From CAYNRA01 sp046293395 (GTDB lineage Bacteria; Bacteroidota; Bacteroidia; Cytophagales; Spirosomataceae), in assembly GCA_046293395.1 (NCBI GenBank), contig JBKBOU010000001.1, forward strand, positions 868,001-932,000: a DNA stretch of 64,000 bases. The letters run 5' to 3'. Shown here piece after piece: positions 1 to 9,400 of this stretch. The notes beneath the pieces were generated by a model that was given only the letters and a program-made list of their open reading frames with translations, had not been told where the DNA came from and ran no database searches. Positions within the stretch are counted from its first letter, which is position 1, and every line of letters starts with the position of its first letter. The translations under genes and the position numbers were made by a program.

Positions 1-3000
1 GAAATATACCAATTCGTAATTTGTGGAATAGAAATATCTACCAACGGATTCTCAACCCAAGAGGTCGGATTTTTTTCTTCTCTGTACCAACGAATTTTAG
101 AACCAAAACCAGGTAATTTGGACAATGAGACGACCTTTTCTTCTTGACAAAACGGAGAGACAGACAAAATGGGCGGAGATGGAATATCCGAAACTTTGAG
201 CGTAAACGTATCCGAATTACGAATACAAACCTCTTCTTCTAGTAATTTGAATGCAACAGAAAAACGGTAAGAACCCGCCTCAGCAACAGAAACGGCTGGT
301 AAGAAAAGCTGCGTTTGTTCGTCCTCTTCTGCTAAAAAAGTCCAACCATTTTCTGTATCTTTCTGCCAACCCACACGCACTGTTGGCCCAGAGATAAACC
401 GAAAAGACGTAATCGATACATTCAAGTCATCTCCTTGGCACAGTGTGACATTGGGTAAAAGTGCTCCTCGAAAAGTATATGCTTGCAGCGTTGCGATTTG
501 GCTGATTAAGGTATCATGCTCATCAAAAATAAAACAACGAAAAGAAATAAAATCAGAAAATTCACGATTTCCCACATTTTGCCAGCGTAATTCTGACGAA
601 TTTGCCCCGTCTGCGAAGTTCGTAAGTGAGTCAATATCAACAAAAATAGCATCTGTTGCTTGTTTCATTTGCCATTTGTATCGGACTTGTCCAGAACCGA
701 TGGCACGAGTCGAAAATCGTGCGGAACGCCCTTCACACGTTCCAAATGAAGTTGGCTCACGCACAATTTGTAAAGACTGAATAATTTTAATTGTCACTTT
801 TTGAGATGGACTCCAACAATCATTCAAACGCTGCGCAAGATAAAAAACATAATTTCCCACTTGCAATAAGGGTAGCTCCGCATTGTATTTTTCCAATAAA
901 GTTGAATCTAAAAACCAACCAATTTCACCCTCTCCAAATGCCGACAAACGGAGTGAATCATTTGTAAATGCTATCGTATTTGTCTGATTAATAGGCATTT
1001 GTGGTCGCTCAAATTCGTTGACAAACCACGTCGTATCTTGTTTACACCCCAATGCTGTTTCAAAACGCAAACTAGAACTCCCAGTAGGAAGGCGCAAAGA
1101 AGGCGCATTTACCAAAACATTATTTAGATATATAGAAAATGGTACATTTCCACGATTTATCACCTCCACAAGAGGTTGACCGCAATCCATATTTTGTATT
1201 TTGAACTCTTTTACAATGCGTTGTACTTGCACACGGCCATCATCTGACGTAAGCGTACACGTACCACCATCGGATGTAGTAAATAGTTGCCGATTTCGAA
1301 AATAATACCCATCTAAAGAATCAGGAAAAGCAGAAAACGAAGTTGGATAAGACCAAACAGTCCAACTTCCTGCATTTGTAGCTCTATATTGCCAGCTTGA
1401 CTCAACGCTATTTCCCACACTAGTAGGACTTTTTAGCTCAAAAGTGCTTTTCTCACAGATAACCTGGCTTGGGAGTGTTTCTGTAAACTGATTAACAAGT
1501 AAAAGCATTTCTGCTGAGGGCAAAATACACGTTTCATTCTTCCAAATCAATCGAAATAAAGTTCCTGAGGGATTAGTTGAATTACCAATAGACCGGACGG
1601 TTAGATTCAGCTTATTTTCTCCCAACATATCTGTAAATGTAGCCTCATTGGGTCGTTTCCTTTGCCATTGTAAAGTACCTAATTCGTATGGCGCTTTTTT
1701 CCATTTTACTTCAAAATTGACCGTATTTCCTCTGCATTTTTGTTGTGCCAATAAAGGAATTTCAAATATTCCAACTTTAGAAAACAAGACCTTTTGTCTA
1801 TCCGTCTCACAAAAATCAGCAATTCCAGCTTGTTTGGCTGAGATATACACAGTAAAGGAATCTATTGGGACAGGAATTTTTAGCGTATCACCGCGATAAA
1901 AAGCATCGGGAGTTTGCGCGTTCAAATACCAATCGTACGTTACTTCGGTTCTCGGCTGAAGACCAAAAACAAGACTATTTTCCGAACAAATAGAAACCGT
2001 ATTCGATAAAATACCTACGTCGATTTCAGATTTTTTAGGTGAAATCTCAATTGTTTTCCTCACTCTACAATTTTCTTTCTTGACTACTAACTCATACGCT
2101 TGTGCAGAATCTACCATCAACTCTTTCGATACCGCAAGCAAATTTCCTTTGGAATTAAACCATTGATAATCAGCGGATTCATTTATGTTTACTTGAGCTA
2201 AAAGAATTGCTTTTTTGTTTAATTGACCCGTTGAACAAATAAAATCATTCGTAGCTACAATCTGTGCAGTAAAGTCAGGACTGACTTTCAAATCTACTCG
2301 TGTTTTAGCCGATTTACATCCATTTTCATTCATTCCTTGTACATAAAATGGAAACGTTCCGACCGAACTTGGAGTAAATGGTAAGACTTTCCCTACTGAC
2401 AATTCATCTGGTTCGTTTGCAAACCATAAAGAAGAAATGGTTTCGTCAAACGGCCAGACAATGCTTTGCTCTTTTTCAGACTTACAAAACTCAAAATAAG
2501 ATGAATCCAAGATAGACATACTAGGTATTTCAAGGATTGATATTGTTCTTTCTTTCAATGAGATGGTGTCTCCGCAAACGGTAATTCCATATACATTGAT
2601 ACGAAGTAACTGAAAATCATTCAATACTATTTCTGGAACGTTACATTCAGAATCAGTTTGGGGTAATAGTATTCCATTTATATTCCATTGATACGATGAA
2701 ATCAAATTTGCATTATTCACAGAAACGGAGAGAAATAATGGCTCATTTCTACAAATCTGTTTAGGAAATTGTGGTTCCAGAAAAAAAGGTTTTGGTTTGG
2801 TCATCAATTCAAACGTATTGGATGCCTGTCGTTCACAAACATTCTCAGCAATAAATTGATAAACCCCTACATTATCTGCCTGAAAATCAACGATTTGTAA
2901 AGTATCTAAAACTTCTTTACTCATTTTTTCTTTTTGAAATAAAACATATCTATTGGTACGATTTCCAAAATCTTGAAGTCCATTTGGAATAGTAATAGAT

Positions 3001-4517
3001 TCGCCCAAACAGAGAGAACGAGACTCGATTAGAGAAAAAGGAGGCATTTTTCGATGTTTTTGGAGGCTAATTTCGATGGGATTTATTTCGCACTTTGTAA
3101 TCGAATCTATGGCAAAAAGCGTGTATTTGGCTTCCCCATCCAGAAAAAAAGCAGCGGAAAAACGTATTTTATTGACTAAATTTTGACCAATTGTCTCGAA
3201 ATCACGCTCATTTATTCTAATCGAAATATGTACAGAAGGTGCAATAGATTTGAGGACGGGAAAGTCAATAAATTCGTCAGTAGAACAGATTTCGGGGAGA
3301 GAATCAAATAAAATTTCAATGGCTGGATGTTGAATAACCCGAAAAGAAATGGTGTCGCTCAGACATCCTTTTTCGTTGAGTTTTGCATAGCTAAATAACG
3401 CTGAATCTGGCTTTGAAAGCTGAATGGTTAGAGAACTTAACTTTTCGCCTATTTTTTTTCCAAGAGAATCAAACCAAGTATATTTTTCATTTGCAACGCC
3501 TTGAATGGTTAAACTTCCTGGGCCGCAGCGAGCCTGAGCGGAAAGAGAGTCTGGTGGAGACGGTTTAGGAGTGATGGTGAAGTTACGGTATATTTTAATC
3601 CCGCATTCACTTTTTACAGAATCTCCAAGTATAAATTCATACTTTTCAAAGAAAGGTTCTGCTCGAAAATGAGTTTGATTCTTTTGAATTGACGTCAAAT
3701 ACAACGTCTTTTTCAACGAATCTTCCAGCGGAATATATATCGAAAGCGAATCACGAATAGCCCATTCTGTTCGTTTCCACAGTCCTTTAAAATTGGTTGT
3801 TTCTAGTTTAAGATTACTTGCTTCACATACGATTTGAGAAGCGGTTGGGCGTATTGTACCAGACTGATTAACAGCTAATTGTACTTCATTAGAAAGAACT
3901 TCACATCCATTTATATCTTTAAATAAAAGAATATATAAAGTGGCATCGTCTGAATTTATTGTTCTTTTAATAGTCAGCTGTGGTGATTTTACTCCCTTAA
4001 ATTTAGTTGATTCTATCAGATTGCTGAATGCACCATTTATCTTTTTCATCCACTGGAAAGACCCACCTTCTGCATTAGATTGCGCTTGAAAAACGGCATC
4101 CTCTCCAGCACAAATCCGGGGACCTTTTGGTTGCAAATTCCAACTAGGTTGATTTCCATATACTTCTACCGAATTCGAAAAAACAAATTGATTTGAACCA
4201 TCAATCACTACAACCCGATATTGGGTATTTTCTTTTGTTGCAATGACTTCAAATTTTGCCCAAAAGTCAGCATTAGAAACACCCGTTTTACCTGTTTTTA
4301 TCCATTTTTCATTCTCTACAAATTGTTCAAGTTCGTAGAAATAACCCGGCTTTATCCAAATTTCAAGCGTGGCATTCTTTCCAAGGCAAACTGTCGGATT
4401 TTTCAAAACAAGCCCTGAGTTAAAAATAGTAGATTGGGCAAAACTAGTTGAGAAAAAAATACATAAATAGGTCACGTGGAGGAGAATCCCACGTAAAAGA
4501 GGTACTGTTATTTTCAT
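1..4517 (-). CDS. Giant secreted Ig-like/PKD-like repeat protein, 3' part outside window
   Basis: I translated this frame by hand at the start, middle and window edge and found it open from an ATG at 4517 to base 1, at least 1505 residues. It begins with a signal peptide (hydrophobic stretch ending in STSFAQ at about residues 25-30). The rest is a series of beta-rich segments of roughly 80-100 residues. Each has a Cys near its start (for example VCLGK, ICAGE, LCLGES, ICRNEP, VICEKS), Trp or Tyr in the core (YQW, FQWM) and Asp/Asn-rich turns. This matches the Ig-like/PKD-like repeats of large Bacteroidota cell-surface or secreted proteins, which often end in a type IX secretion signal; any such signal would lie outside the window. 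The plus-strand short ORFs here are shadows. The gene is divergent from the SRPBCC gene. Function (adhesin or matrix protein) is inferred from architecture only. Confidence 0.75.
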   Translation of the reverse strand, partial: MKITVPLLRGILLHVTYLCIFFSTSFAQSTIFNSGLVLKNPTVCLGKNATLEIWIKPGYFYELEQFVENEKWIKTGKTGVSNADFWAKFEVIATKENTQYRVVVIDGSNQFVFSNSVEVYGNQPSWNLQPKGPRICAGEDAVFQAQSNAEGGSFQWMKKINGAFSNLIESTKFKGVKSPQLTIKRTINSDDATLYILLFKDINGCEVLSNEVQLAVNQSGTIRPTASQIVCEASNLKLETTNFKGLWKRTEWAIRDSLSIYIPLEDSLKKTLYLTSIQKNQTHFRAEPFFEKYEFILGDSVKSECGIKIYRNFTITPKPSPPDSLSAQARCGPGSLTIQGVANEKYTWFDSLGKKIGEKLSSLTIQLSKPDSALFSYAKLNEKGCLSDTISFRVIQHPAIEILFDSLPEICSTDEFIDFPVLKSIAPSVHISIRINERDFETIGQNLVNKIRFSAAFFLDGEAKYTLFAIDSITKCEINPIEISLQKHRKMPPFSLIESRSLCLGESITIPNGLQDFGNRTNRYVLFQKEKMSKEVLDTLQIVDFQADNVGVYQFIAENVCERQASNTFELMTKPKPFFLEPQFPKQICRNEPLFLSVSVNNANLISSYQWNINGILLPQTDSECNVPEIVLNDFQLLRINVYGITVCGDTISLKERTISILEIPSMSILDSSYFEFCKSEKEQSIVWPFDETISSLWFANEPDELSVGKVLPFTPSSVGTFPFYVQGMNENGCKSAKTRVDLKVSPDFTAQIVATNDFICSTGQLNKKAILLAQVNINESADYQWFNSKGNLLAVSKELMVDSAQAYELVVKKENCRVRKTIEISPKKSEIDVGILSNTVSICSENSLVFGLQPRTEVTYDWYLNAQTPDAFYRGDTLKIPVPIDSFTVYISAKQAGIADFCETDRQKVLFSKVGIFEIPLLAQQKCRGNTVNFEVKWKKAPYELGTLQWQRKRPNEATFTDMLGENKLNLTVRSIGNSTNPSGTLFRLIWKNETCILPSAEMLLLVNQFTETLPSQVICEKSTFELKSPTSVGNSVESSWQYRATNAGSWTVWSYPTSFSAFPDSLDGYYFRNRQLFTTSDGGTCTLTSDDGRVQVQRIVKEFKIQNMDCGQPLVEVINRGNVPFSIYLNNVLVNAPSLRLPTGSSSLRFETALGCKQDTTWFVNEFERPQMPINQTNTIAFTNDSLRLSAFGEGEIGWFLDSTLLEKYNAELPLLQVGNYVFYLAQRLNDCWSPSQKVTIKIIQSLQIVREPTSFGTCEGRSARFSTRAIGSGQVRYKWQMKQATDAIFVDIDSLTNFADGANSSELRWQNVGNREFSDFISFRCFIFDEHDTLISQIATLQAYTFRGALLPNVTLCQGDDLNVSITSFRFISGPTVRVGWQKDTENGWTFLAEEDEQTQLFLPAVSVAEAGSYRFSVAFKLLEEEVCIRNSDTFTLKVSDIPSPPILSVSPFCQEEKVVSLSKLPGFGSKIRWYREEKNPTSWVENPLVDISIPQITNWYI

Positions 4518-4683
4518 GGTTTTTTTGTTACAACAGCAAATACTTCTATTTACATTGACTATTTACCTAAGTAACAGTAAAAGAGAGTCAAACAAAAGAG
4601 CGGTAATTTCCGTTGGATTTATAAGATGGCTATCAAATAGTAAAGTAGGAAAATTATCAATAAAAAAGCAAGAATAAATTTAG

Positions 4684-5124
4684 ATGAATATAAAGATTAG
4701 TACACAAGTAGAGTCTGATGTAAAGCAAGTTTGGGATAACTTTGACATTCAGCTATTAAAAAAATTAGCACCTCCTTTTCCATTTATGAAAGTTCTACGA
4801 TACGATGGAAATAAAAAAGGAGATACTGTTTCGTTTGAATTAAACTTTGTTTTGTTCAAACAAATTTGGACAAGTCACATCACAGAAAGCTTGGTGACAG
4901 ATGGAAACGCTTATTTCATAGACGAAGGAGCGAAATTACCGTTCTTTTTAAAGGAGTGGCATCACAAACATGTAATAGAAAATAACGGTGCGAACGGTGC
5001 GAAAATCATAGATTTAATTCACTACAAAACACCTTTTTTATGGCTAGATTATGTTATGTTTCCACTTATGTACGGACAATTTGCCTATCGAATACCTATA
5101 TATAGAAGGTTTTTTAATAAATAA
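4684..5124 (+). CDS. SRPBCC-fold (START-like) ligand-binding protein
   Basis: A 146-residue protein without signal peptide. The N-terminus (VESDVKQVWDNFD, then a beta-rich middle with KGDTVSFEL) and the long C-terminal helix follow the helix-grip layout of the SRPBCC/polyketide cyclase-like superfamily, whose members bind hydrophobic ligands in a central cavity. The C-terminal part is rich in aromatic residues (FLWLDYVMFPLMYG). No catalytic residues can be assigned and the ligand is unknown. It converges with the LytTR gene, with only two bases between the two stop codons. Confidence 0.6.
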   Translation: MNIKISTQVESDVKQVWDNFDIQLLKKLAPPFPFMKVLRYDGNKKGDTVSFELNFVLFKQIWTSHITESLVTDGNAYFIDEGAKLPFFLKEWHHKHVIENNGANGAKIIDLIHYKTPFLWLDYVMFPLMYGQFAYRIPIYRRFFNK

Positions 5125-5126
5125 AC

Positions 5127-5492
5127 TTACAGTTTCAATGTCCGCACAGCACTCAGAAAATCAGATTTACGCCTTCTTGAAATCGGTAGCAGCAAACCTG
5201 AATTTAGTTTTGCGTATGCACCATCATGTAACTGATAACCAGCTAACTGATTGATGGACACCACATACGTCTTGTGAATCCGGAGAAACATTTTTTTTGA
5301 TAAGTACTCCTCCACAGATTTAAGCGTCTTGGAAACGGTCAAAATGTCTCCGTTTAACAAGACGATTTCAGTGTAATTAGCTTTAGCTCTTGCAAAGGCA
5401 ATTTCTTCGACAGAAATTTTTTCTAGTCGATCCATTTTTCTTGTTTTACGTAATTGTACAGTTGTCCTCATTATTTCGGCTTTATTTTTCAT
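5127..5492 (-). CDS. Stand-alone LytTR DNA-binding domain protein
   Basis: A 121-residue protein consisting almost entirely of a LytTR domain: SVEEIAFARAKANYTEIVLLNGD, then TVSKTLKSVEEYL and FLRIHKTYVVSINQL, the usual order of the LytTR beta-beta-beta fold with the conserved FLRIHKSY-type motif. There is no receiver domain, so it cannot be a conventional response regulator; such proteins are usually auxiliary transcription factors. It lies 43 bp downstream of the PBP1A gene on the same strand and may be co-transcribed. A downstream Met at residue 8 is an alternative start. Confidence 0.8.
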   Translation of the reverse strand: MKNKAEIMRTTVQLRKTRKMDRLEKISVEEIAFARAKANYTEIVLLNGDILTVSKTLKSVEEYLSKKMFLRIHKTYVVSINQLAGYQLHDGAYAKLNSGLLLPISRRRKSDFLSAVRTLKL

Positions 5493-5535
5493 TATTTCTA
5501 CAAAGAATTGGGGTAACTATTTGAATAATTTATGA

Positions 5536-8214
5536 TTAATCACTTTTATCTCTCTTTTCTTGTCTCCTTATTGCTCTTTGTTCTCTTCGGGAAAGATTAC
5601 GCTCGGATTCAGAAGGCTGTAGTTCAGTTGGTTTAGAACCCAGCGAAACTCCAGACCTCCTGTCTTTATTTGTTCGCAGCGTGTCGTTTTCCTCAGAACG
5701 CTTCACCGAAGGAAGTGTAGTAGCTCCTCCATTTGGATTTATCGCATCCGGATTTGTGCTCAAGCTGTCTAATCCTCCATCTTCCGTACTTAGTGAATCG
5801 TCCACCATATTATACTCTGAATCACCGGATGAATTGTTCTCACAACCACCAGCCATCTTTTCAGTCATTTTTTCTGGCTTAGTAAATGGACCAGGTTTAT
5901 AATTTTCAGATTTGTCCCTGTATAGTTTATCTAAGAACAGTCCTACGATGGGTAATGCAGAGCGACTCCCCTCTCCCATGCTCCCTTTAAAGTGAATGCT
6001 CCTATCATCACCACCTACCCAAACACCTGATACTAAGTCTTTTGTAAAACCAATATACCAAGCATCCGAGTTATTGGACGTAGTACCCGTCTTTCCTCCC
6101 ATTTGTCCACCACCTTGAAATATTGCCCAATAATTGCGCATTCTTTGTCCGGTTCCCCCCGCATCGTCGATATTTCCTCGTAGCATTTGTTGCATTATAT
6201 AGGCTGTTTCTTCGGAAATGGCTCTTTCTAACTTACTTTCAAATGTTTTTATAGAAGTTCCATTCCGATTTTTTATCTCCTTAATAAACAATGGTTCCGC
6301 CCGGATTCCTTCGTTCACAAAAGCGGAGTAGGCACCTACCATCTCGAAAAGTGAAACGTCTGACGTCCCTAGCCCAATAGAGGGAACTGCCTGCATAGAA
6401 GACTTTATACCAAATTTTTTCGCGTATTCTACCACATTTGCATACCCTACTAATTCCGTCAGCTGAACTGCTACAGAATTGATTGAACGAACTAATGCTT
6501 GGCGCAACGTTAGGTTAGCGTTCGAGAAAGTTCCGTTTGCATTTTTAGGTTCCCAGGTCACTTCTTTCCCGTTTTCCATAAAAGTTTTCGAGATAGGCTT
6601 ATCCTGAATAGTAGTACAAGATGTATAATTGAGCGGGCCATCTATGGCAGCAGCATATACAAATGGTTTAAATGTAGAGCCTGGCTGTCTTTTCGCTTGT
6701 TTTACGTGGTCATATTGAAAATGGTTGTAATCAACTCCACCTACCCAAGCAACGACGTGACCTGTATATGGATTCATAGACATCATGCCACATTGCAAAA
6801 TCTTTTTATAGTAGCGAAGCGAGTCCATATGGCTCATAGTTGTAGAGTCTATACCTTCGTAAGTAAACTTTTTCATCGGTATTTTACGATTCATGTAATA
6901 GTTTACTGAGTCCAAATTTCCCTTATATTTCTGCTCTAATTTTTTGTAATAGGTAGTTCTTTTTGCTGCTGTTTCAATAAATCCGGGGATTTCTTCTCCA
7001 CTTTCATATACCCATGGGTTTTTATCTCCCCATTGCATTTCAAAATCTTTCTGTAGAACTTTCATGTGCTCAAGGACAGCTTCTTCGGCTAGTTGCTGTG
7101 CGCGTAGATCAATTGTTGTGATGATTTTTAAACCGTCGCGGTACAAATCAATTTCCATTTCATTTTCTTTCGCGTAGTTTTCTATAAATTTGGCAACTGC
7201 GGATTTCAAATACCCAAATCCATCTTTTTCAACTTCCTCATCCTCATCTACATTGAGGGTCAAGACCAATGGCAACTGAACAAGAGAATCTACTTTTGCA
7301 GGAGTTAATACCCCTTTTTTCTGCATTAGTTTTAGTACAACATTTCTACGCTCGCGAGATCTTTCTGGATTTCGGACGGGATTATAATACGTGGTTGCTT
7401 TTTGCAAACCTACCAAGACAGCTGCCTCTTGGGGTTCCAAGTCAAGTGGTTCTTTGTTAAAAAAAGTTTTCGCCGCTGTTTTAATTCCGTACGAGTTATT
7501 TCCGTAGGAAACAGTATTCAAATACATGGTTAAAATCTCTTTTTTACTAAACCGCTTTTCTAATTGGATAGCAGTAATCCATTCTTTTGATTTATATACT
7601 ATCGTGCGAATACCTGGAATATGGTATAGTAAACCGCGCATTTCTTTTTTGCGCGTATTGTACAAATTTTTAGCCAATTGCTGCGTAATTGTACTTCCTC
7701 CCCCCCTTTCTCCGCCTTTCAGCAAGCCAATTAAGACACCTCCCATAGAGCGTAAATCAATACCTGAATGTTCTTCAAAACGTATATCTTCTGTTGCAAC
7801 GAGTGCATCAAAAACTACTGGAGCAATTTTATCTGTTGAAACAGGTTCTCGATTTTCAGCATAGAAACGACCAATTTCTGTTATGCCATCAGCTGCTAAA
7901 ATTGTGGATGCTTGTGCCAATTTCGGATTCTGTAGTTCATCCACGCCTGGCATTGAACCCATTAACCAAAGAAAATTTGTATAGATTAAAAAGAGATAAA
8001 TACCAACAGTTGCAAAAACACTGTAAACAATTTTATAAAACTTTCGAATCAAAGAATAATGTTGTCCGTTTTCATCCAACCATCCATACAATAACGCTTC
8101 CTTTTTTTCTAAAAAAAGATGCCAACGGTCTTCACCGATAACTGAAACAAGTGGTTTGCCCACTTTTGCTGAGATAAACTCACTTAACTTATTTACTTGT
8201 GTTTTTAACATCAC
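5536..8214 (-). CDS. Bifunctional penicillin-binding protein 1A (transglycosylase/transpeptidase)
   Basis: An 892-residue class A PBP that polymerises lipid II into glycan strands and crosslinks them in the periplasm. A single membrane anchor lies at about residues 62-84. The GT51 domain follows, with the catalytic Glu in ATEDIRFEEHSG (about E142) and GGSTITQQLAKN (172-183). The transpeptidase domain has the SxxK motif STFK (S512), SIN (576-578) and KTGT (707-710). The last 150 residues or so are a low-complexity tail rich in Ser, Asn, Asp, Glu, Arg and Lys, a common feature of Bacteroidota PBP1A. The start is one of two adjacent Met codons. It is divergent from the ABC transporter genes and is followed by the LytTR gene. 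Confidence 0.95.
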   Translation of the reverse strand: MMLKTQVNKLSEFISAKVGKPLVSVIGEDRWHLFLEKKEALLYGWLDENGQHYSLIRKFYKIVYSVFATVGIYLFLIYTNFLWLMGSMPGVDELQNPKLAQASTILAADGITEIGRFYAENREPVSTDKIAPVVFDALVATEDIRFEEHSGIDLRSMGGVLIGLLKGGERGGGSTITQQLAKNLYNTRKKEMRGLLYHIPGIRTIVYKSKEWITAIQLEKRFSKKEILTMYLNTVSYGNNSYGIKTAAKTFFNKEPLDLEPQEAAVLVGLQKATTYYNPVRNPERSRERRNVVLKLMQKKGVLTPAKVDSLVQLPLVLTLNVDEDEEVEKDGFGYLKSAVAKFIENYAKENEMEIDLYRDGLKIITTIDLRAQQLAEEAVLEHMKVLQKDFEMQWGDKNPWVYESGEEIPGFIETAAKRTTYYKKLEQKYKGNLDSVNYYMNRKIPMKKFTYEGIDSTTMSHMDSLRYYKKILQCGMMSMNPYTGHVVAWVGGVDYNHFQYDHVKQAKRQPGSTFKPFVYAAAIDGPLNYTSCTTIQDKPISKTFMENGKEVTWEPKNANGTFSNANLTLRQALVRSINSVAVQLTELVGYANVVEYAKKFGIKSSMQAVPSIGLGTSDVSLFEMVGAYSAFVNEGIRAEPLFIKEIKNRNGTSIKTFESKLERAISEETAYIMQQMLRGNIDDAGGTGQRMRNYWAIFQGGGQMGGKTGTTSNNSDAWYIGFTKDLVSGVWVGGDDRSIHFKGSMGEGSRSALPIVGLFLDKLYRDKSENYKPGPFTKPEKMTEKMAGGCENNSSGDSEYNMVDDSLSTEDGGLDSLSTNPDAINPNGGATTLPSVKRSEENDTLRTNKDRRSGVSLGSKPTELQPSESERNLSRREQRAIRRQEKRDKSD

Positions 8215-8467
8215 AAAGACGTATTTTCTTATTAATAGCGTAAAGTAAGGGATTTATTAGCTTTAAATATTTCTTTCAAAACTACTTTTTTTTTACCTGA
8301 GCAAAAAATCATTTTTATTAGACGGTATATATCCACCAATTTTTTGTACTTCTTAACCTTATTTACTTCCTTTCAACAATAAATTCAACGATTTGCTTGT
8401 CGGACTACCTATCTTTATTTCCTCATGAACTCAGATAAAACAGTATCTCTCTTTAAATTCAATTTAT

Positions 8468-9376
8468 ATGAAGTATATCCTTGAAGCTCACCATATTCAC
8501 AAAAGTTATGCAGCGCATACGGCTCTCCAAGATGTATCTATTTCTATACCAAGTGGGAGTATATTCGGCCTATTAGGCCCTAACGGCGCTGGTAAAACCT
8601 CTCTTATCCGGATTATTAATCAAATAACCGGTCCAGATTCAGGCCATATCTTGTTTAATAACCAGCCACTCAACCCTTCGCATATCGCACAAATTGGGTA
8701 TCTCCCTGAGGAAAGAGGTCTTTACAAAAAAATGAAAGTAGGCGAACAACTTCTCTATCTTGCCCAACTCAAGGGGCTTTCCAAGAAAGAAGCGATGGAT
8801 AAACTCAAGTACTGGTTCAAGAAATTTGAAATTCAAGCTTGGTGGGAGAAAAACGTGGAAGATTTATCTAAAGGAATGCAACAAAAAATCCAGTTTGTTG
8901 CCACTGTTCTGCATGAACCTACATTGATTATTCTCGACGAACCCTTCTCTGGCTTTGACCCCATCAATGCCAATCTTATCAAAGATGAAATCCTTGAACT
9001 AAAAGAAAAAGGCTCTACCATTATTTTTTCTACCCACCGCATGGAATCTGTCGAAGAACTTTGTGACCACGTTGCCTTGATACATAAATCGCATAAAGTA
9101 CTGGACGGCTCCAAAAAAGAAATAAAGCAAAAATTCAAGACAAATACATACACCATCGAATACATGGGGCAACTTCCTTCTTCTAATTTGTATTCGATTG
9201 TAGAATACCTGCCTGACACCGATGAAAAGAAAAAGATACGTATCAAACTTTCTGAAGATACTTCGCTACAAGCTCTTCAACATTTCCTGATTGACCAAGT
9301 CGAGCTTTGTTTTTTTAGTGAAAACATTCCTTCCATGAATGAGATTTTCATTCGCTGTGTCCAAGAAAATAATTAA
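8468..9376 (+). CDS. ABC transporter ATP-binding protein (NatA-like)
   Basis: A 302-residue ATPase with Walker A GPNGAGKT (37-44), Q-loop region after GYLPEERGLY (77-86), signature LSKGMQQ (133-139), Walker B LIILDEP (153-159) and the switch His in STHRM. The YLPEERGLY stretch and the DUF4162-like C-terminal extension are typical of the NatA subfamily. It is followed 24 bp later by its membrane partner and the two form an exporter. The substrate cannot be read from the sequence; the family includes sodium and drug exporters. Confidence 0.93.
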   Translation: MKYILEAHHIHKSYAAHTALQDVSISIPSGSIFGLLGPNGAGKTSLIRIINQITGPDSGHILFNNQPLNPSHIAQIGYLPEERGLYKKMKVGEQLLYLAQLKGLSKKEAMDKLKYWFKKFEIQAWWEKNVEDLSKGMQQKIQFVATVLHEPTLIILDEPFSGFDPINANLIKDEILELKEKGSTIIFSTHRMESVEELCDHVALIHKSHKVLDGSKKEIKQKFKTNTYTIEYMGQLPSSNLYSIVEYLPDTDEKKKIRIKLSEDTSLQALQHFLIDQVELCFFSENIPSMNEIFIRCVQENN

Positions 9377-9400
9377 TAACTCTGTCATCACTATTTACTT

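Noticed and set aside
445..4418. Short plus-strand ORFs at 445-780, 1648-1899 and 4221-4418
   Set aside because: They lie inside the long minus-strand open frame (4517 to 1), have no recognisable motifs and are shadows of the giant secreted protein.
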